Source: Lachnospiraceae bacterium
GTDB taxonomy: Bacteria; Bacillota; Clostridia; Lachnospirales; Anaerotignaceae
NCBI GenBank assembly: GCA_003543235.1
Contig: DPJA01000038.1
Span: 10,413-74,412 of the forward strand
Direction: 5' to 3'
Length of the DNA stretch: 64,000 nt
In this document: one piece after another, positions 29,844 through 38,713 of the stretch
Position numbering within the stretch: the stretch's first letter is position 1
Layout of the letters: every line of letters starts with the position of its first letter
Position numbers and translations under genes: made by a program
The notes under the pieces: model-generated
What the model saw: only the letters and a program-made list of their open reading frames with translations
The model's database searches: none
Told to the model about the DNA's origin: nothing

Positions 29844-31922
29844 ATGGCAAAAAATTTAGTTATAGTAGAATCACCTGCCAAGGCAAAAACAATTAAAAAA
29901 TTTCTTGGCAGTAATTACAAAATTGAGGCGTCAATGGGTCATATACGTGACTTGCCAAAAAGTCAGCTTGGTGTTGATATTGAAAATGACTTTGAACCTA
30001 AATACATTACCATACGTGGTAAAGGTGATTTGTTAGCAAAGCTTAGAAAAGAAATTAAAACCGCAGATAAAATTTATCTCGCAACTGACCCTGACCGTGA
30101 GGGTGAGGCAATCAGTTGGCATTTGATACACGCACTCAGACTTGAGGGCTTTAATTACAGCAGAATAACATTTAATGAAATTACAAAAACTGCCGTAAAA
30201 AAATCTATTAAAGAAGCAAGAGAAATTGATATGGATTTAGTAGATGCACAGCAGGCAAGGCGAATATTGGACCGTGTTGTTGGTTATTCCATAAGCAGAC
30301 TTTTATGGAACAAAGTTAAAAAAGGTCTTAGTGCAGGGCGTGTGCAGTCCGTTACATTAAGGCTTATATGCGACCGTGAAGAGGAAATTTCAGGCTTTAT
30401 TCCAGAAGAATATTGGACTATTGATGCAAACCTTTCGGGCCATGGTAAAACGGAATTTTTAGCAAAATTTTATGGTACAGCAGGCAAAAAGGTTGAACTA
30501 AAAACTGAAGAAGAAGTTATGGAAATAGTTAAAACGGTTGAAAAAACGGAGTTCATTATTTCCGAAATTAAAAAAGGTACAAGAATTAAAAAGCCACTTC
30601 CTCCATTTATAACAAGTACATTACAACAGGAAGCCAGCAAATATCTTAACCTTACCGCACAAAAAACAATGATGATTGCTCAGCAGCTTTATGAGGGTGT
30701 TGACATCAAAGGTGAAGGAACAACAGGTCTTGTTTCGTATATCCGTACCGATTCTGTAAGAGTTTCGGATGATGCTTACAATGATATTAAAAGTTTTGTC
30801 AGCGAAAATTATGGTGATGAGTTCAACAGCAGTGAGAGAATAATTTATAAATCCAGAAACAAGGCTCAGGATGCCCATGAGGCAATAAGACCAACCTATA
30901 TAGATAAAACTCCAGACAGCATTAAAGGTTCATTATCTCGAGAACAGTATAAGCTTTATAAGCTTATTTGGGAAAGAACTGTTGCAAGTCAGATGGCATC
31001 GGCAGAGTATGAAACACAGCACATAAGCATTTCGGCAGACAAATATATATTTAAATCATCTGGTTCGGTGTTGAAATTCAAGGGTTTCCTTGAGGTTTAC
31101 GATAAGGTTGAGGAAGAACACGAAAGCATAAAAATGCCTGTTCTTAACGAAGGCGACATTGCATCTGTAAAGGAAATAGAGCCGTTGCAGCATTTTACAC
31201 AACCTCCTGCTAGGTTTACAGATGCATCACTTATTAAAATGTTAGAGGAAATAGGTGTTGGCCGACCAAGTACCTACGCTCCTACTATAGCAACAATACT
31301 TGCACGAAATTACGTAATAAAAGAAAAGAAAATGTTTTACCCTACTGAGCTTGGCGAGGTTGTTAATGATATAATGAAGAATTACTTTACTAATATTGTT
31401 AATGTAGATTTTACTGCACAGTTGGAGGATGACCTTGACTGCGTGGAAGAAGGCAGCGTTGAATGGAAAGACATTATACGTCGCTTTTACCCTGTATTTG
31501 AGCATGATATGAAAAATGCCGAGGACAAGCTAAGTAAAATTGAGATTAAAGATGAAGTAACGGATGTTATATGTGAAAAATGTGGACGAAATATGGTTAT
31601 AAAATATGGACGTTATGGTAAGTTTCTTGCTTGTCCTGGATTTCCAGAATGTTCAAATGCTAAGCCGTTTTTTGAAGATGCAGGAGTCGCTTGCCCTGAA
31701 TGTGGCGGAAAAGTGCTTATAAAGAAAACTAAAAAAGGTAGAAAATATTACGGATGTGAACACAATCCCGATGATTGCACTTTTGTAAGTTGGAATAAGC
31801 CTGTTGAAGAAAAATGTCCTCTATGCGGAAGTTTTATGGTTGAAAAAGGCTCTAAAAACATTAAAATTGCCTGCAGCAACGAAAAATGTGGTTTTGTAAA
31901 AGAAAAGGAACAGACAGAGTAA
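29844..31922 (+). CDS. topA: DNA topoisomerase I
   Basis: The protein is 692 aa from ATG 29844, with TAGAGGTGTGGAG upstream. TOPRIM domain VIVESPAKAKTIKKFLG and ATDPDREGEAISWH; active-site Tyr in TGLVSYIRTDS (near residue 300). The C-terminus carries three Cys4 zinc-finger repeats (CEKCGRNM, CPECGGKV and CPLCGSFM). It relaxes negative supercoils. It is monocistronic or coupled to dprA (26 bases apart). Confidence 0.96.
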   Translation: MAKNLVIVESPAKAKTIKKFLGSNYKIEASMGHIRDLPKSQLGVDIENDFEPKYITIRGKGDLLAKLRKEIKTADKIYLATDPDREGEAISWHLIHALRLEGFNYSRITFNEITKTAVKKSIKEAREIDMDLVDAQQARRILDRVVGYSISRLLWNKVKKGLSAGRVQSVTLRLICDREEEISGFIPEEYWTIDANLSGHGKTEFLAKFYGTAGKKVELKTEEEVMEIVKTVEKTEFIISEIKKGTRIKKPLPPFITSTLQQEASKYLNLTAQKTMMIAQQLYEGVDIKGEGTTGLVSYIRTDSVRVSDDAYNDIKSFVSENYGDEFNSSERIIYKSRNKAQDAHEAIRPTYIDKTPDSIKGSLSREQYKLYKLIWERTVASQMASAEYETQHISISADKYIFKSSGSVLKFKGFLEVYDKVEEEHESIKMPVLNEGDIASVKEIEPLQHFTQPPARFTDASLIKMLEEIGVGRPSTYAPTIATILARNYVIKEKKMFYPTELGEVVNDIMKNYFTNIVNVDFTAQLEDDLDCVEEGSVEWKDIIRRFYPVFEHDMKNAEDKLSKIEIKDEVTDVICEKCGRNMVIKYGRYGKFLACPGFPECSNAKPFFEDAGVACPECGGKVLIKKTKKGRKYYGCEHNPDDCTFVSWNKPVEEKCPLCGSFMVEKGSKNIKIACSNEKCGFVKEKEQTE

Positions 31923-31952
31923 ATTTCAGATTGAACATACGTAAATGTTTTG

Positions 31953-31990
31953 AAAATGGGGTAGGATATTAGTTTTGCCTCATTTTTCTA
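31953..31990 (+). terminator. Intrinsic terminator after topA
   Basis: AAAATGGGG (31953-31961) pairs, with one G-T, with CCTCATTTT (31978-31986); T residues follow. Confidence 0.65.
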
Positions 31991-32021
31991 TAAAAAATTA
32001 TAAGTTTTATAGCAGAAACTA

Positions 32022-32050
32022 TTGTTTTAAATAATAAACTGTGATATAAT
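32022..32050 (+). promoter_or_regulatory. Promoter of rpsB-tsf
   Basis: TTGTTT (32022-32027), a 17-base spacer and TATAAT (32045-32050). Confidence 0.75.
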
Positions 32051-32056
32051 CGCAAG

Positions 32057-32162
32057 CGTTACTGAAAACACACCTATTTCTGTATACAATACTGGTGCCA
32101 TTTTTACCGATGGTCGTATTTGCTAAAGTAATGGGGAGGATTAACCAAAAGGAGGAAATACA
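32057..32162 (+). promoter_or_regulatory. rpsB 5' leader, possible autoregulatory RNA
   Basis: About 105 nt separate the promoter from the rpsB ATG. They contain GGTGCCAT and ACCGATGGTCGT segments that can pair locally, and GGGGAGGATTAACC before the ribosome site AAAGGAGG. Ribosomal protein S2 leaders often bind S2; I cannot confirm a match to a named family. Confidence 0.4.
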
Positions 32163-32882
32163 ATGAGCGTTATTTCAATGAAACAGTTATTAGAAGCAGG
32201 TGTACATTTTGGACACCAGACAAGAAGATGGAACCCTAAAATGGCTCCTTATATCTTCGCAGAAAGAAATGGTATCTACATTATCGACCTTCAGAAAACA
32301 GTTAAAAAGGTAGATGAAGCTTACTACGCAGTATCTGATGCTATTGCAGACGGCGGAGAAATTCTTTTTGTAGGTACAAAAAAACAAGCTCAGGATTCTA
32401 TCAGAGATGAAGCTTTAAGATGTGGTATGTACTTTGTTAACCAGAGATGGTTAGGTGGTATGCTTACAAACTTTGAAACAATTAAAACAAGAATTGCAAG
32501 ATTAAAAACTCTTGAAAAAATGCAGGAAGACGGCGTTTTTGAAGTATTGCCTAAAAAAGAAGTTGCAAACTTACTTCACGAGATGGAGAAGCTTGAAAAG
32601 AACCTTGGCGGTATTAAAGAAATGAAGAAAATTCCAGACGTTATGTTTGTTGTAGACCCAAGAAAAGAAAGAATCGCTATTCAGGAAGCTCATACACTTG
32701 GTATTCCTGTTGTTGGTATCGTTGATACAAACTGTGACCCAGAAGAAATTGACTACGTTATTCCTGGTAATGACGATGCTATCCGTGCCGTTAAACTTAT
32801 TGCAGGCAAAATGGCTGACGCTGTTATTGAAGCAAGACAGGGTGCACAAGAAGAAGTTCCTGCTGAAACAACACAGGCTTAA
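32163..32882 (+). CDS. rpsB: 30S ribosomal protein S2
   Basis: The protein is 239 aa with ATG behind AAAGGAGG. Hallmarks: LLEAGVHFGHQTRRWNPKM at the N-terminus, FVGTKKQAQD, RWLGGMLTNFETI and VDPRKERIAIQEA, GIVDTNCDP. Essential for the small subunit. It is followed by tsf, the standard pair. Confidence 0.98.
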   Translation: MSVISMKQLLEAGVHFGHQTRRWNPKMAPYIFAERNGIYIIDLQKTVKKVDEAYYAVSDAIADGGEILFVGTKKQAQDSIRDEALRCGMYFVNQRWLGGMLTNFETIKTRIARLKTLEKMQEDGVFEVLPKKEVANLLHEMEKLEKNLGGIKEMKKIPDVMFVVDPRKERIAIQEAHTLGIPVVGIVDTNCDPEEIDYVIPGNDDAIRAVKLIAGKMADAVIEARQGAQEEVPAETTQA

Positions 32883-32958
32883 TTTAAAAGAATTTAATTT
32901 GTAAACCGCATATTGTAAAATGCGTGGGAATACATTTTGGTATTTATATTTGTAATTT

Positions 32959-32998
32959 ATCAGCTTCAGCCTACGGTTTAGGGGCTGCGGCTGATTTT
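32959..32998 (+). repeat. Intercistronic hairpin between rpsB and tsf
   Basis: ATCAGC (32959-32964) pairs with GCTGAT (32990-32995), and inside it CAGCC (32967-32971) pairs with GGCTG (32983-32987). A TTTTAG tail follows. It may be a partial terminator or processing site that sets the S2 to EF-Ts ratio. Confidence 0.5.
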
Positions 32999-33045
32999 AG
33001 TTTGCGAAATTATTAGATTTTTAAAATACAGGAGGATAAAAAATT

Positions 33046-33978
33046 ATGGCTATTACTGCTGCAATGGTTAAAGAATTAAGAGAAGCTACAGGCGTTGGTA
33101 TGCTTGACTGTAAGAAAGCTTTAGCAGAAACAGATGGCAACATGGAAGCTGCGGTTGAACTTTTAAGAGAAAAAGGATTAGCTGCTTCTCAGAAAAAAGC
33201 AGGTCGTATTGCTGCTGAAGGTGTTGTTACTGCATTGGTTTCAGATGATAACAAAACAGGCGTTTTAGTTGAAGTCAACTCAGAAACAGATTTTGTTGCA
33301 AAGAACCCAGTTTTCCAGGAATATGTAGGTCAGGTTGCACAGCAGATTATTGCATCAACTGCTGCTGATGCAGAAACTTTACTTACAGAAACATGGAAAT
33401 TTGACTCAAGCGTAACTGTAGCTGAAGCACTTAGCCAGAAAATTGCTGTTATTGGTGAAAACTTAAAAATCAGACGTTTTGAAAAATTTGAAAAATCTCA
33501 GAGCGGTAAAATTGTATCTTATGTACATGGTGCAGGTAGAATTGGTGTTTTAATTGAGCTTGCGTGTGCAAATGAAGCTGAGGAATTGGCTGAACTTGGT
33601 AAAAATATTGCTATGCAGATTGCAGCTTTAAATCCAAAATTTATTGCATCTGAAAATGTTCCTCAGGAATTTGTAGAGCATGAGAAAGAAATTCTTACTA
33701 AGCAGGCTATGGAAGACCCTAAAAATGCTAGTAAGCCAGAAAATATTATTGAAAAGATGATTGTTGGTAGACTTGCAAAAGAATTAAAAGAATATTGTCT
33801 TATTGAACAGGCTTATGTTAAAGAAACAGATATGACTGTTAAACAATACATCGATTCTGTAGCTAAGGCTGTAGGTGCTCCTATTTCCATCGCACGTTTT
33901 GTTCGTTTTGAAACAGGCGAAGGTCTTGAGAAAAAAGAAGAAAATTTTGCTGATGAAGTTGCAAAGGCAATGAAATAA
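33046..33978 (+). CDS. tsf: Translation elongation factor Ts
   Basis: The protein is 310 aa with ATG behind CAGGAGG. The N-terminal UBA-like domain has VKELREATGVGMLDCKKAL; the core begins VEVNSETDFVAKN. It exchanges GDP on EF-Tu. It is separated from rpsB by 163 bases containing a hairpin and ends at a strong terminator. Confidence 0.97.
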   Translation: MAITAAMVKELREATGVGMLDCKKALAETDGNMEAAVELLREKGLAASQKKAGRIAAEGVVTALVSDDNKTGVLVEVNSETDFVAKNPVFQEYVGQVAQQIIASTAADAETLLTETWKFDSSVTVAEALSQKIAVIGENLKIRRFEKFEKSQSGKIVSYVHGAGRIGVLIELACANEAEELAELGKNIAMQIAALNPKFIASENVPQEFVEHEKEILTKQAMEDPKNASKPENIIEKMIVGRLAKELKEYCLIEQAYVKETDMTVKQYIDSVAKAVGAPISIARFVRFETGEGLEKKEENFADEVAKAMK

Positions 33979-34042
33979 TTAAAGCTCGATATTGGAGTTT
34001 ATGTTTCAACAATTTTTAACATTAAGCTATTGAAATATTAAA

Positions 34043-34097
34043 AAAGAGCTGTGCACTAGAGGTTATGCAAAACCTATGGTGCTCAAGCTCTTTTTTT
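34043..34097 (+). terminator. Intrinsic terminator after tsf
   Basis: AAAGAGCT (34043-34050) pairs with AGCTCTTT (34086-34093), with a second inner stem GGTT/AACC, followed by a T-run. Confidence 0.8.
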
Positions 34098-34441
34098 GTT
34101 TGAAAAAGGGTGACGTATTTTTTCAGTTGTAAATATGTTAAAATTTTAATATATAGTAAAAGCATGTGATAGATAAAAAATCATGAGTCAGAACAAAATT
34201 AATTGATTATTTGCTTATTAAATGGTATTATTTATGGTAATTGGTTTACGATTTATTTTTATTTTTATAATAATTAATTCATTAATTGATAAGTTATCAA
34301 TGAATAATCTTTAGGCTAATAGATATACAATGTTGGTTAGGCTGTGAATAAAGGATAGATTTTAACCGCTTTAAAATGAATTTTTAAGAATTACGACATC
34401 TTGTAATAGACATTTTCGGATAGAGATTTGGGGGATAATTT
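34098..34441 (+). other. AT-rich intergenic region with a palindrome
   Basis: I see no gene in these 344 bases. ATTGATA (34285-34291) and TATCAAT (34295-34301) form a palindrome around AGT, with ATTC/GAAT on its flanks. It could be an operator for the REC-EAL gene at 34442, whose ribosome site is the weak GGGGGA. No clear -35/-10 pair stands out. Confidence 0.4.
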
Positions 34442-36586
34442 ATGTCAGAGAAAAAGACAATTTTAGTGGTTGATGAAAATATATCCAATAGAAAAATATT
34501 ATACAAAATTTTTAGTGATGACTATGAAATAATTGAAGTTGAGAACGAAAAACAGGCTGTGGAAATATTGAAAGAGAAATATAAATATATTTCTTTAATT
34601 TTGATTGACATTGTTTTATCTGTCATTGACAACTATGCTTTCCTGAAAAAAAGCAAGAGTATGCCAGAATTGGCCATTATTCCAGTTGTTGTTACTGCAC
34701 AAAAATACTGCGAATATGATGAGGTTAATGTTCTTTCAATGGGAGCGGCTGATTTTTTTGCAAACCCATACAAGCCGCAAATCATTAAATACCGTGTAGC
34801 AAATATTATAAATCTGCGTGAAACTGCTGCATTTGCTAACATTATAGAAAATGATATGTTGACTGGACTTTATACACAGGAAGCATTTTATAAAGTAGCA
34901 AAAGATTTATTGCGTGAAAACCCAAATAAGCAGTATGATATTGTGTGTATGGATATTGAAAACTTCAAATTGGTAAACGATATGTACGGTGAGCTGGAAG
35001 GTGACCGCTTATTGTGTTTCGTTGGGGAATGCTTTGAAAAGTTTATCCAGCCTACGGGTGGGTATGCAAGCCGTATTTGCAGCGATGTTTTCTTGGGTAT
35101 AATTCCGTGCTTTGGACAAAGTTATGAAGTTGATATGGTAAAAACAATAAATGATGCGTTAGCATTTTATATGGCTAATATGAAAATTGTGATTAAGTTT
35201 GGAATTTATAAGCCTTCTGGGTTACCGTTAACTATACGTGCTATGTGTGACAGAGCTAAGCTTGCAGTTGAATCTATAAAATTTAAATATGACGTATTCT
35301 ATGCTTTTTATAATGAAGAAATTGGCATTCATCTGTATGAAGAACAACAAATTACAGCTGAAATGAAATATGCACTTGAAAAAAAACAGTTTCATGTATA
35401 TTTTCAGCCTAAATATAATTTACAGAACGATAGGATTGCAGGAGCGGAAGCTTTGGTTCGGTGGATACATCCTAAAAAAGGTCTTATATCACCTGCTAAT
35501 TTTATTCCTTTATTTGAAAGAAATGGTTTTATTACAGACCTTGACCGATATGTATGGGATAATACCTGTAAAAAAATTCGTGAATGGCGAGATAAAGGAT
35601 ACAAAACCGTACCAATATCTGTAAATGTTTCTCGAACCGATATATATAACCCAGCTTTGCCTGACATATTAATGCAAATAGTTGCTAAGCATGGTTTAAT
35701 TCCTAAAGAATTACATTTAGAAATAACCGAAACAGCGTACACTGAAAATCCAAAACAAATTATACAGGCAGTGGCACATTTGAAAAGCCTGGGTTTTATT
35801 ATAGAAATGGATGACTTTGGTTCGGGATATTCTTCACTTAATATGCTCAGTGAACTTCCTATTGACGTTTTAAAACTTGATATGAAATTTATCCAATGTA
35901 ATTCTCAACAAAGTAGTTGTAAAAACATTCTTAGTTTTATCATCAGCCTTGCAAAATGGCTAGACCTACTTGTAGTTGCAGAGGGCGTGGAAACACATGA
36001 GCAAGTGGAACGGTTAAGAAATATGGACTGTAATTATGTGCAGGGATTTTATTATGCAAAACCCATGCCAGCAGAAGATTTTGGAAGTCTTTTAAAAAAT
36101 TCTGAAATTGATGATGAAGAAGATTTTGAAAATATGCACTTTAATACTGGGCACGTTGAGGCAAGTATACCCACGGGCGTAAAAAAAATGAAGACCATGC
36201 TTATAGTTGATGATGTTGAAATTAACCGTGCCGTCTTGGTAGAAACATTCAAGGAACTATACAATATAGTTGAGGCCGATAATGGTTCTGTAGCATTAAA
36301 CTATATTAATGAACACTACAATGAAATTGAAATTGTCCTTCTTGACTTAATAATGCCTGAAATTGATGGTTTTCAGGTGTTACGAGAAATGAGAAAAAAC
36401 GAAAATACAAGGTGGATTCCAGTTATTATAACTTCACAGTCTGGTGAAAATAGTGAGGCGAAGTCTTTGTTATTGGGTGCATCAGATTTTATTGCTAAAC
36501 CATATGATACAAGCGTTTGCATACGAAGAGTTGAAAACGTGGTTGCATATGCAATGATGAAAGAACAGGAAAGACACAAAAATTGA
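34442..36586 (+). CDS. REC - degenerate GGDEF - EAL - REC signalling protein (c-di-GMP phosphodiesterase)
   Basis: The protein is 714 aa. Residues of about 5-125: receiver domain with the acceptor-type Asp in LILIDIVLS, but the usual lysine is replaced (FFANPYKP). Residues of about 135-290: GGDEF fold in which the catalytic motif reads CSDVF, so no cyclase activity is expected. Residues of about 305-550: EAL domain with AEALVRW, ITETAYT, DDFGSGYSSL and QGFYYAKP, apparently intact. Residues of about 585-705: second receiver with LIVDDVEINR, LLDLIMPEIDG and the lysine in FIAKPYD. It probably degrades c-di-GMP in response to phosphorylation. No partner kinase is adjacent. Two receivers on one EAL protein are unusual. 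Confidence 0.88.
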   Translation: MSEKKTILVVDENISNRKILYKIFSDDYEIIEVENEKQAVEILKEKYKYISLILIDIVLSVIDNYAFLKKSKSMPELAIIPVVVTAQKYCEYDEVNVLSMGAADFFANPYKPQIIKYRVANIINLRETAAFANIIENDMLTGLYTQEAFYKVAKDLLRENPNKQYDIVCMDIENFKLVNDMYGELEGDRLLCFVGECFEKFIQPTGGYASRICSDVFLGIIPCFGQSYEVDMVKTINDALAFYMANMKIVIKFGIYKPSGLPLTIRAMCDRAKLAVESIKFKYDVFYAFYNEEIGIHLYEEQQITAEMKYALEKKQFHVYFQPKYNLQNDRIAGAEALVRWIHPKKGLISPANFIPLFERNGFITDLDRYVWDNTCKKIREWRDKGYKTVPISVNVSRTDIYNPALPDILMQIVAKHGLIPKELHLEITETAYTENPKQIIQAVAHLKSLGFIIEMDDFGSGYSSLNMLSELPIDVLKLDMKFIQCNSQQSSCKNILSFIISLAKWLDLLVVAEGVETHEQVERLRNMDCNYVQGFYYAKPMPAEDFGSLLKNSEIDDEEDFENMHFNTGHVEASIPTGVKKMKTMLIVDDVEINRAVLVETFKELYNIVEADNGSVALNYINEHYNEIEIVLLDLIMPEIDGFQVLREMRKNENTRWIPVIITSQSGENSEAKSLLLGASDFIAKPYDTSVCIRRVENVVAYAMMKEQERHKN

Positions 36587-36647
36587 TTGTCAATCTATAT
36601 CCAATAAGCATATATTAAAAAGGAAGACCATATAAAGAGGTTTTATT

Positions 36648-37265
36648 ATGAATAAATATTATCCCTTTGAAAACCCACCTTTACCGTATTCCTATGATGC
36701 GTTGAATCCGTATATTGACACCAAGACAATGGAACTTCATCATGATAAGCATTTGCAGACATATGTAGACAATCTGAATAAAATATTAAAAGATTCTGGA
36801 TTTCAGAATCTATCATTGGAACAGTTGATTTATAACGCAGACAAACTGCCTGAGGATATAAGCGAACCTGTTAGGAATAATGCTGGTGGAGTATATAACC
36901 ATATTTTCTATTTTAATGGCATGATTAATTCGCCACTAAAGTCACCAGTTGGTAACTTGTTGAATGCAATAAATAAAGAGTTTGGTAATTTTGAAAATTT
37001 CAAAAAGGAATTTAAAAATTCTGCTATGTCAGTATTTGGCTCAGGCTATGCGTGGCTTGTAAAAGATAAGGGAAAACTTAAAATTATCACTACACCAAAT
37101 CAAAACAGTCCCATAGAGCAATGGCTATGTCCTATTTTGAACATTGATGTTTGGGAACACGCATATTACTTGAAAAACTACAATGTTAGGTCAGACTATA
37201 TTGAAAATTGGTTTAACGTTGTGAATTGGGAAGCTGCTGAAAAAAATTATAATTTGTGCAGCTAA
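36648..37265 (+). CDS. Superoxide dismutase (Fe/Mn family)
   Basis: The protein is 205 aa with ATG behind AAAGAGG. The metal ligands are in place: His in LHHDKHLQTYV (near residue 26), His in YNHIFYFNGM (near residue 81), and Asp/His in DVWEHAYYLK (near residues 165-169). No signal peptide, so cytoplasmic. It converts superoxide to peroxide and oxygen. The metal cannot be decided by eye. Single gene with its own terminator; an oxygen-defence gene in an apparently anaerobic organism is common. Confidence 0.93.
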   Translation: MNKYYPFENPPLPYSYDALNPYIDTKTMELHHDKHLQTYVDNLNKILKDSGFQNLSLEQLIYNADKLPEDISEPVRNNAGGVYNHIFYFNGMINSPLKSPVGNLLNAINKEFGNFENFKKEFKNSAMSVFGSGYAWLVKDKGKLKIITTPNQNSPIEQWLCPILNIDVWEHAYYLKNYNVRSDYIENWFNVVNWEAAEKNYNLCS

Positions 37266-37277
37266 TAAAACAACAAA

Positions 37278-37317
37278 AAATCACTAACTACATTTTAATA
37301 GTTAGTGATTTTTTTAT
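37278..37317. terminator. Two-way terminator between sod and the DUF2680-like gene
   Basis: AAATCACTAACTA (37278-37290) pairs over 13 positions with TAGTTAGTGATTT (37299-37311). T-runs flank it on both strands, so it can serve both convergent genes. Confidence 0.85.
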
Positions 37318-37332
37318 TCTCAAAACATAAAT

Positions 37333-37842
37333 TTACTCTGCATTGTAACAAGAACCATCTTGCAAGCATCTTCCACCTGAACCGTTATTATTCATATATC
37401 TGCCAGTTCCTGTGCCACGACTAGCACCACCAGTGCCAAGGCCTGTGCCGTTTGAACCAAATCTTGCACCAGACATTTTTCCTATAGAAGATGATTGTGT
37501 GCCATCGCAGTTTGCTTGATTGTTTTCAAGTTCCTTAATTATGGCATCTGCTTTTTCCTGAGTAATTATACCAACTTCTACTTGTTTATAAAGAGCTTGT
37601 TTTTTCCCTTCCAAATTTTCAAGTTTAAATTCATTAAGCTTATGAGCTTCTACGGCAATTTCGCCATAGGTTTTGCCTGTTTCATTTTTTTCAGCAACAA
37701 TACTTTCAACTGTTCTGCCTGTAATTTTTGCAAGTGCATCGGCAGGTGTGGTATAGCCTGTTGCACCAAGTGCTGTGATTGATGTTGCTAATATAATGAT
37801 TGATGCAGTTGAAATTGCCATAAATTTTTTCTTTGATTTCAT
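37333..37842 (-). CDS. Secreted DUF2680-like protein with Gly/Ser/Asn-rich tail
   Basis: The protein is 169 aa. The N-terminus MKSKKKFMAISTASIIILA with a later ALGA is a signal peptide. Residues of about 30-110 (PADALAKITGRTVESIVAE, GKTYGEIAVEAHKLNEF, GIITQEKADAII) match the helical DUF2680 family of unknown function. The tail from residue 115 is rich in Gly, Ser, Thr and Asn with two cysteines near the end (GGRCLQDGSCYNAE). The start follows AAAGGAGACG on the minus strand. It is divergent from a two-component system that may control it. Confidence 0.7.
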   Translation of the reverse strand: MKSKKKFMAISTASIIILATSITALGATGYTTPADALAKITGRTVESIVAEKNETGKTYGEIAVEAHKLNEFKLENLEGKKQALYKQVEVGIITQEKADAIIKELENNQANCDGTQSSSIGKMSGARFGSNGTGLGTGGASRGTGTGRYMNNNGSGGRCLQDGSCYNAE

Positions 37843-38011
37843 AAAATCGTCTCCTTTTTGTTTTTAGATTTATTTACTGTAACTACATTCTAACGCTTTA
37901 TTGTGGCAAAATTATGTTTTTATACTTGTTTTATTATGTTAAAATAATAGAAGATGACACAGAAAAAACATTTTAGAATTATAAAATATATTTAGAAAAG
38001 GTGGTGTAAAT

Positions 38012-38713
38012 ATGCCTAACATATTGATTGTAGATGACAATAAGCAAATTGTTTCTATTTTGAGTGAATATGCACAAAAAGAAGGCTATACAGTTTTTAT
38101 TGCAAATGATGGAGAACAAGCTTTACAAATATTTGAAAAAAACTCATTTAGTGTTATCCTATTGGATGTAATGATGCCCAAAAAAGATGGTTTTGAGGTG
38201 TGTAGAGAGATACGACGAAGTTCAAACGTACCTGTTATTATGGTTACGGCAAGGGGAGAAGATTTTGAACGTATTATGGGTCTTGATATAGGTGCGGATG
38301 ACTATATAGTGAAGCCTTTTTCACCTGGCGAGGTTATGGCAAGAGTGCGTGCAATCTTACGGCGTATTGAACGTACAAAAGAAAATGAAGAAAAACAAAA
38401 AAAACTTGTATTTGATAATTTAACTATTTGGCTGGATAATTTTATAGCTAAAATTGATGAAAATATTTTGCCTCTTACCAAAAAAGAAATTGAGATGTTG
38501 TGGGTTATGGCAAGCAACAAGGGGATGGTATTTACAAGAGAGCATCTTTTGAATACGGTTTGGGGGTATGACTATTTTGGTGACAACCGTACTGTGGATT
38601 CTCATATAAAGCGTTTACGTGCAAAGATAGATAAATATCAACATCCTCACTGGAACGTAACAACTATATGGGGAGTTGGTTACAAATTTGAGGTGATAGC
38701 AGATGAAGCTTAA
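38012..38713 (+). CDS. OmpR/PhoB-family response regulator
   Basis: The protein is 233 aa. Receiver domain with ILIVDDNKQ, phosphoacceptor in VILLDVMMPKKDGFE (near residue 52), MVTARGED and DDYIVKPFSP (Lys near residue 102). The C-terminal winged helix has LTKKEIEMLWVM and RTVDSHIKRLRAKID. It overlaps the kinase gene downstream by 11 bases and lies 169 bases from a divergent gene for a secreted protein. Confidence 0.93.
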   Translation: MPNILIVDDNKQIVSILSEYAQKEGYTVFIANDGEQALQIFEKNSFSVILLDVMMPKKDGFEVCREIRRSSNVPVIMVTARGEDFERIMGLDIGADDYIVKPFSPGEVMARVRAILRRIERTKENEEKQKKLVFDNLTIWLDNFIAKIDENILPLTKKEIEMLWVMASNKGMVFTREHLLNTVWGYDYFGDNRTVDSHIKRLRAKIDKYQHPHWNVTTIWGVGYKFEVIADEA

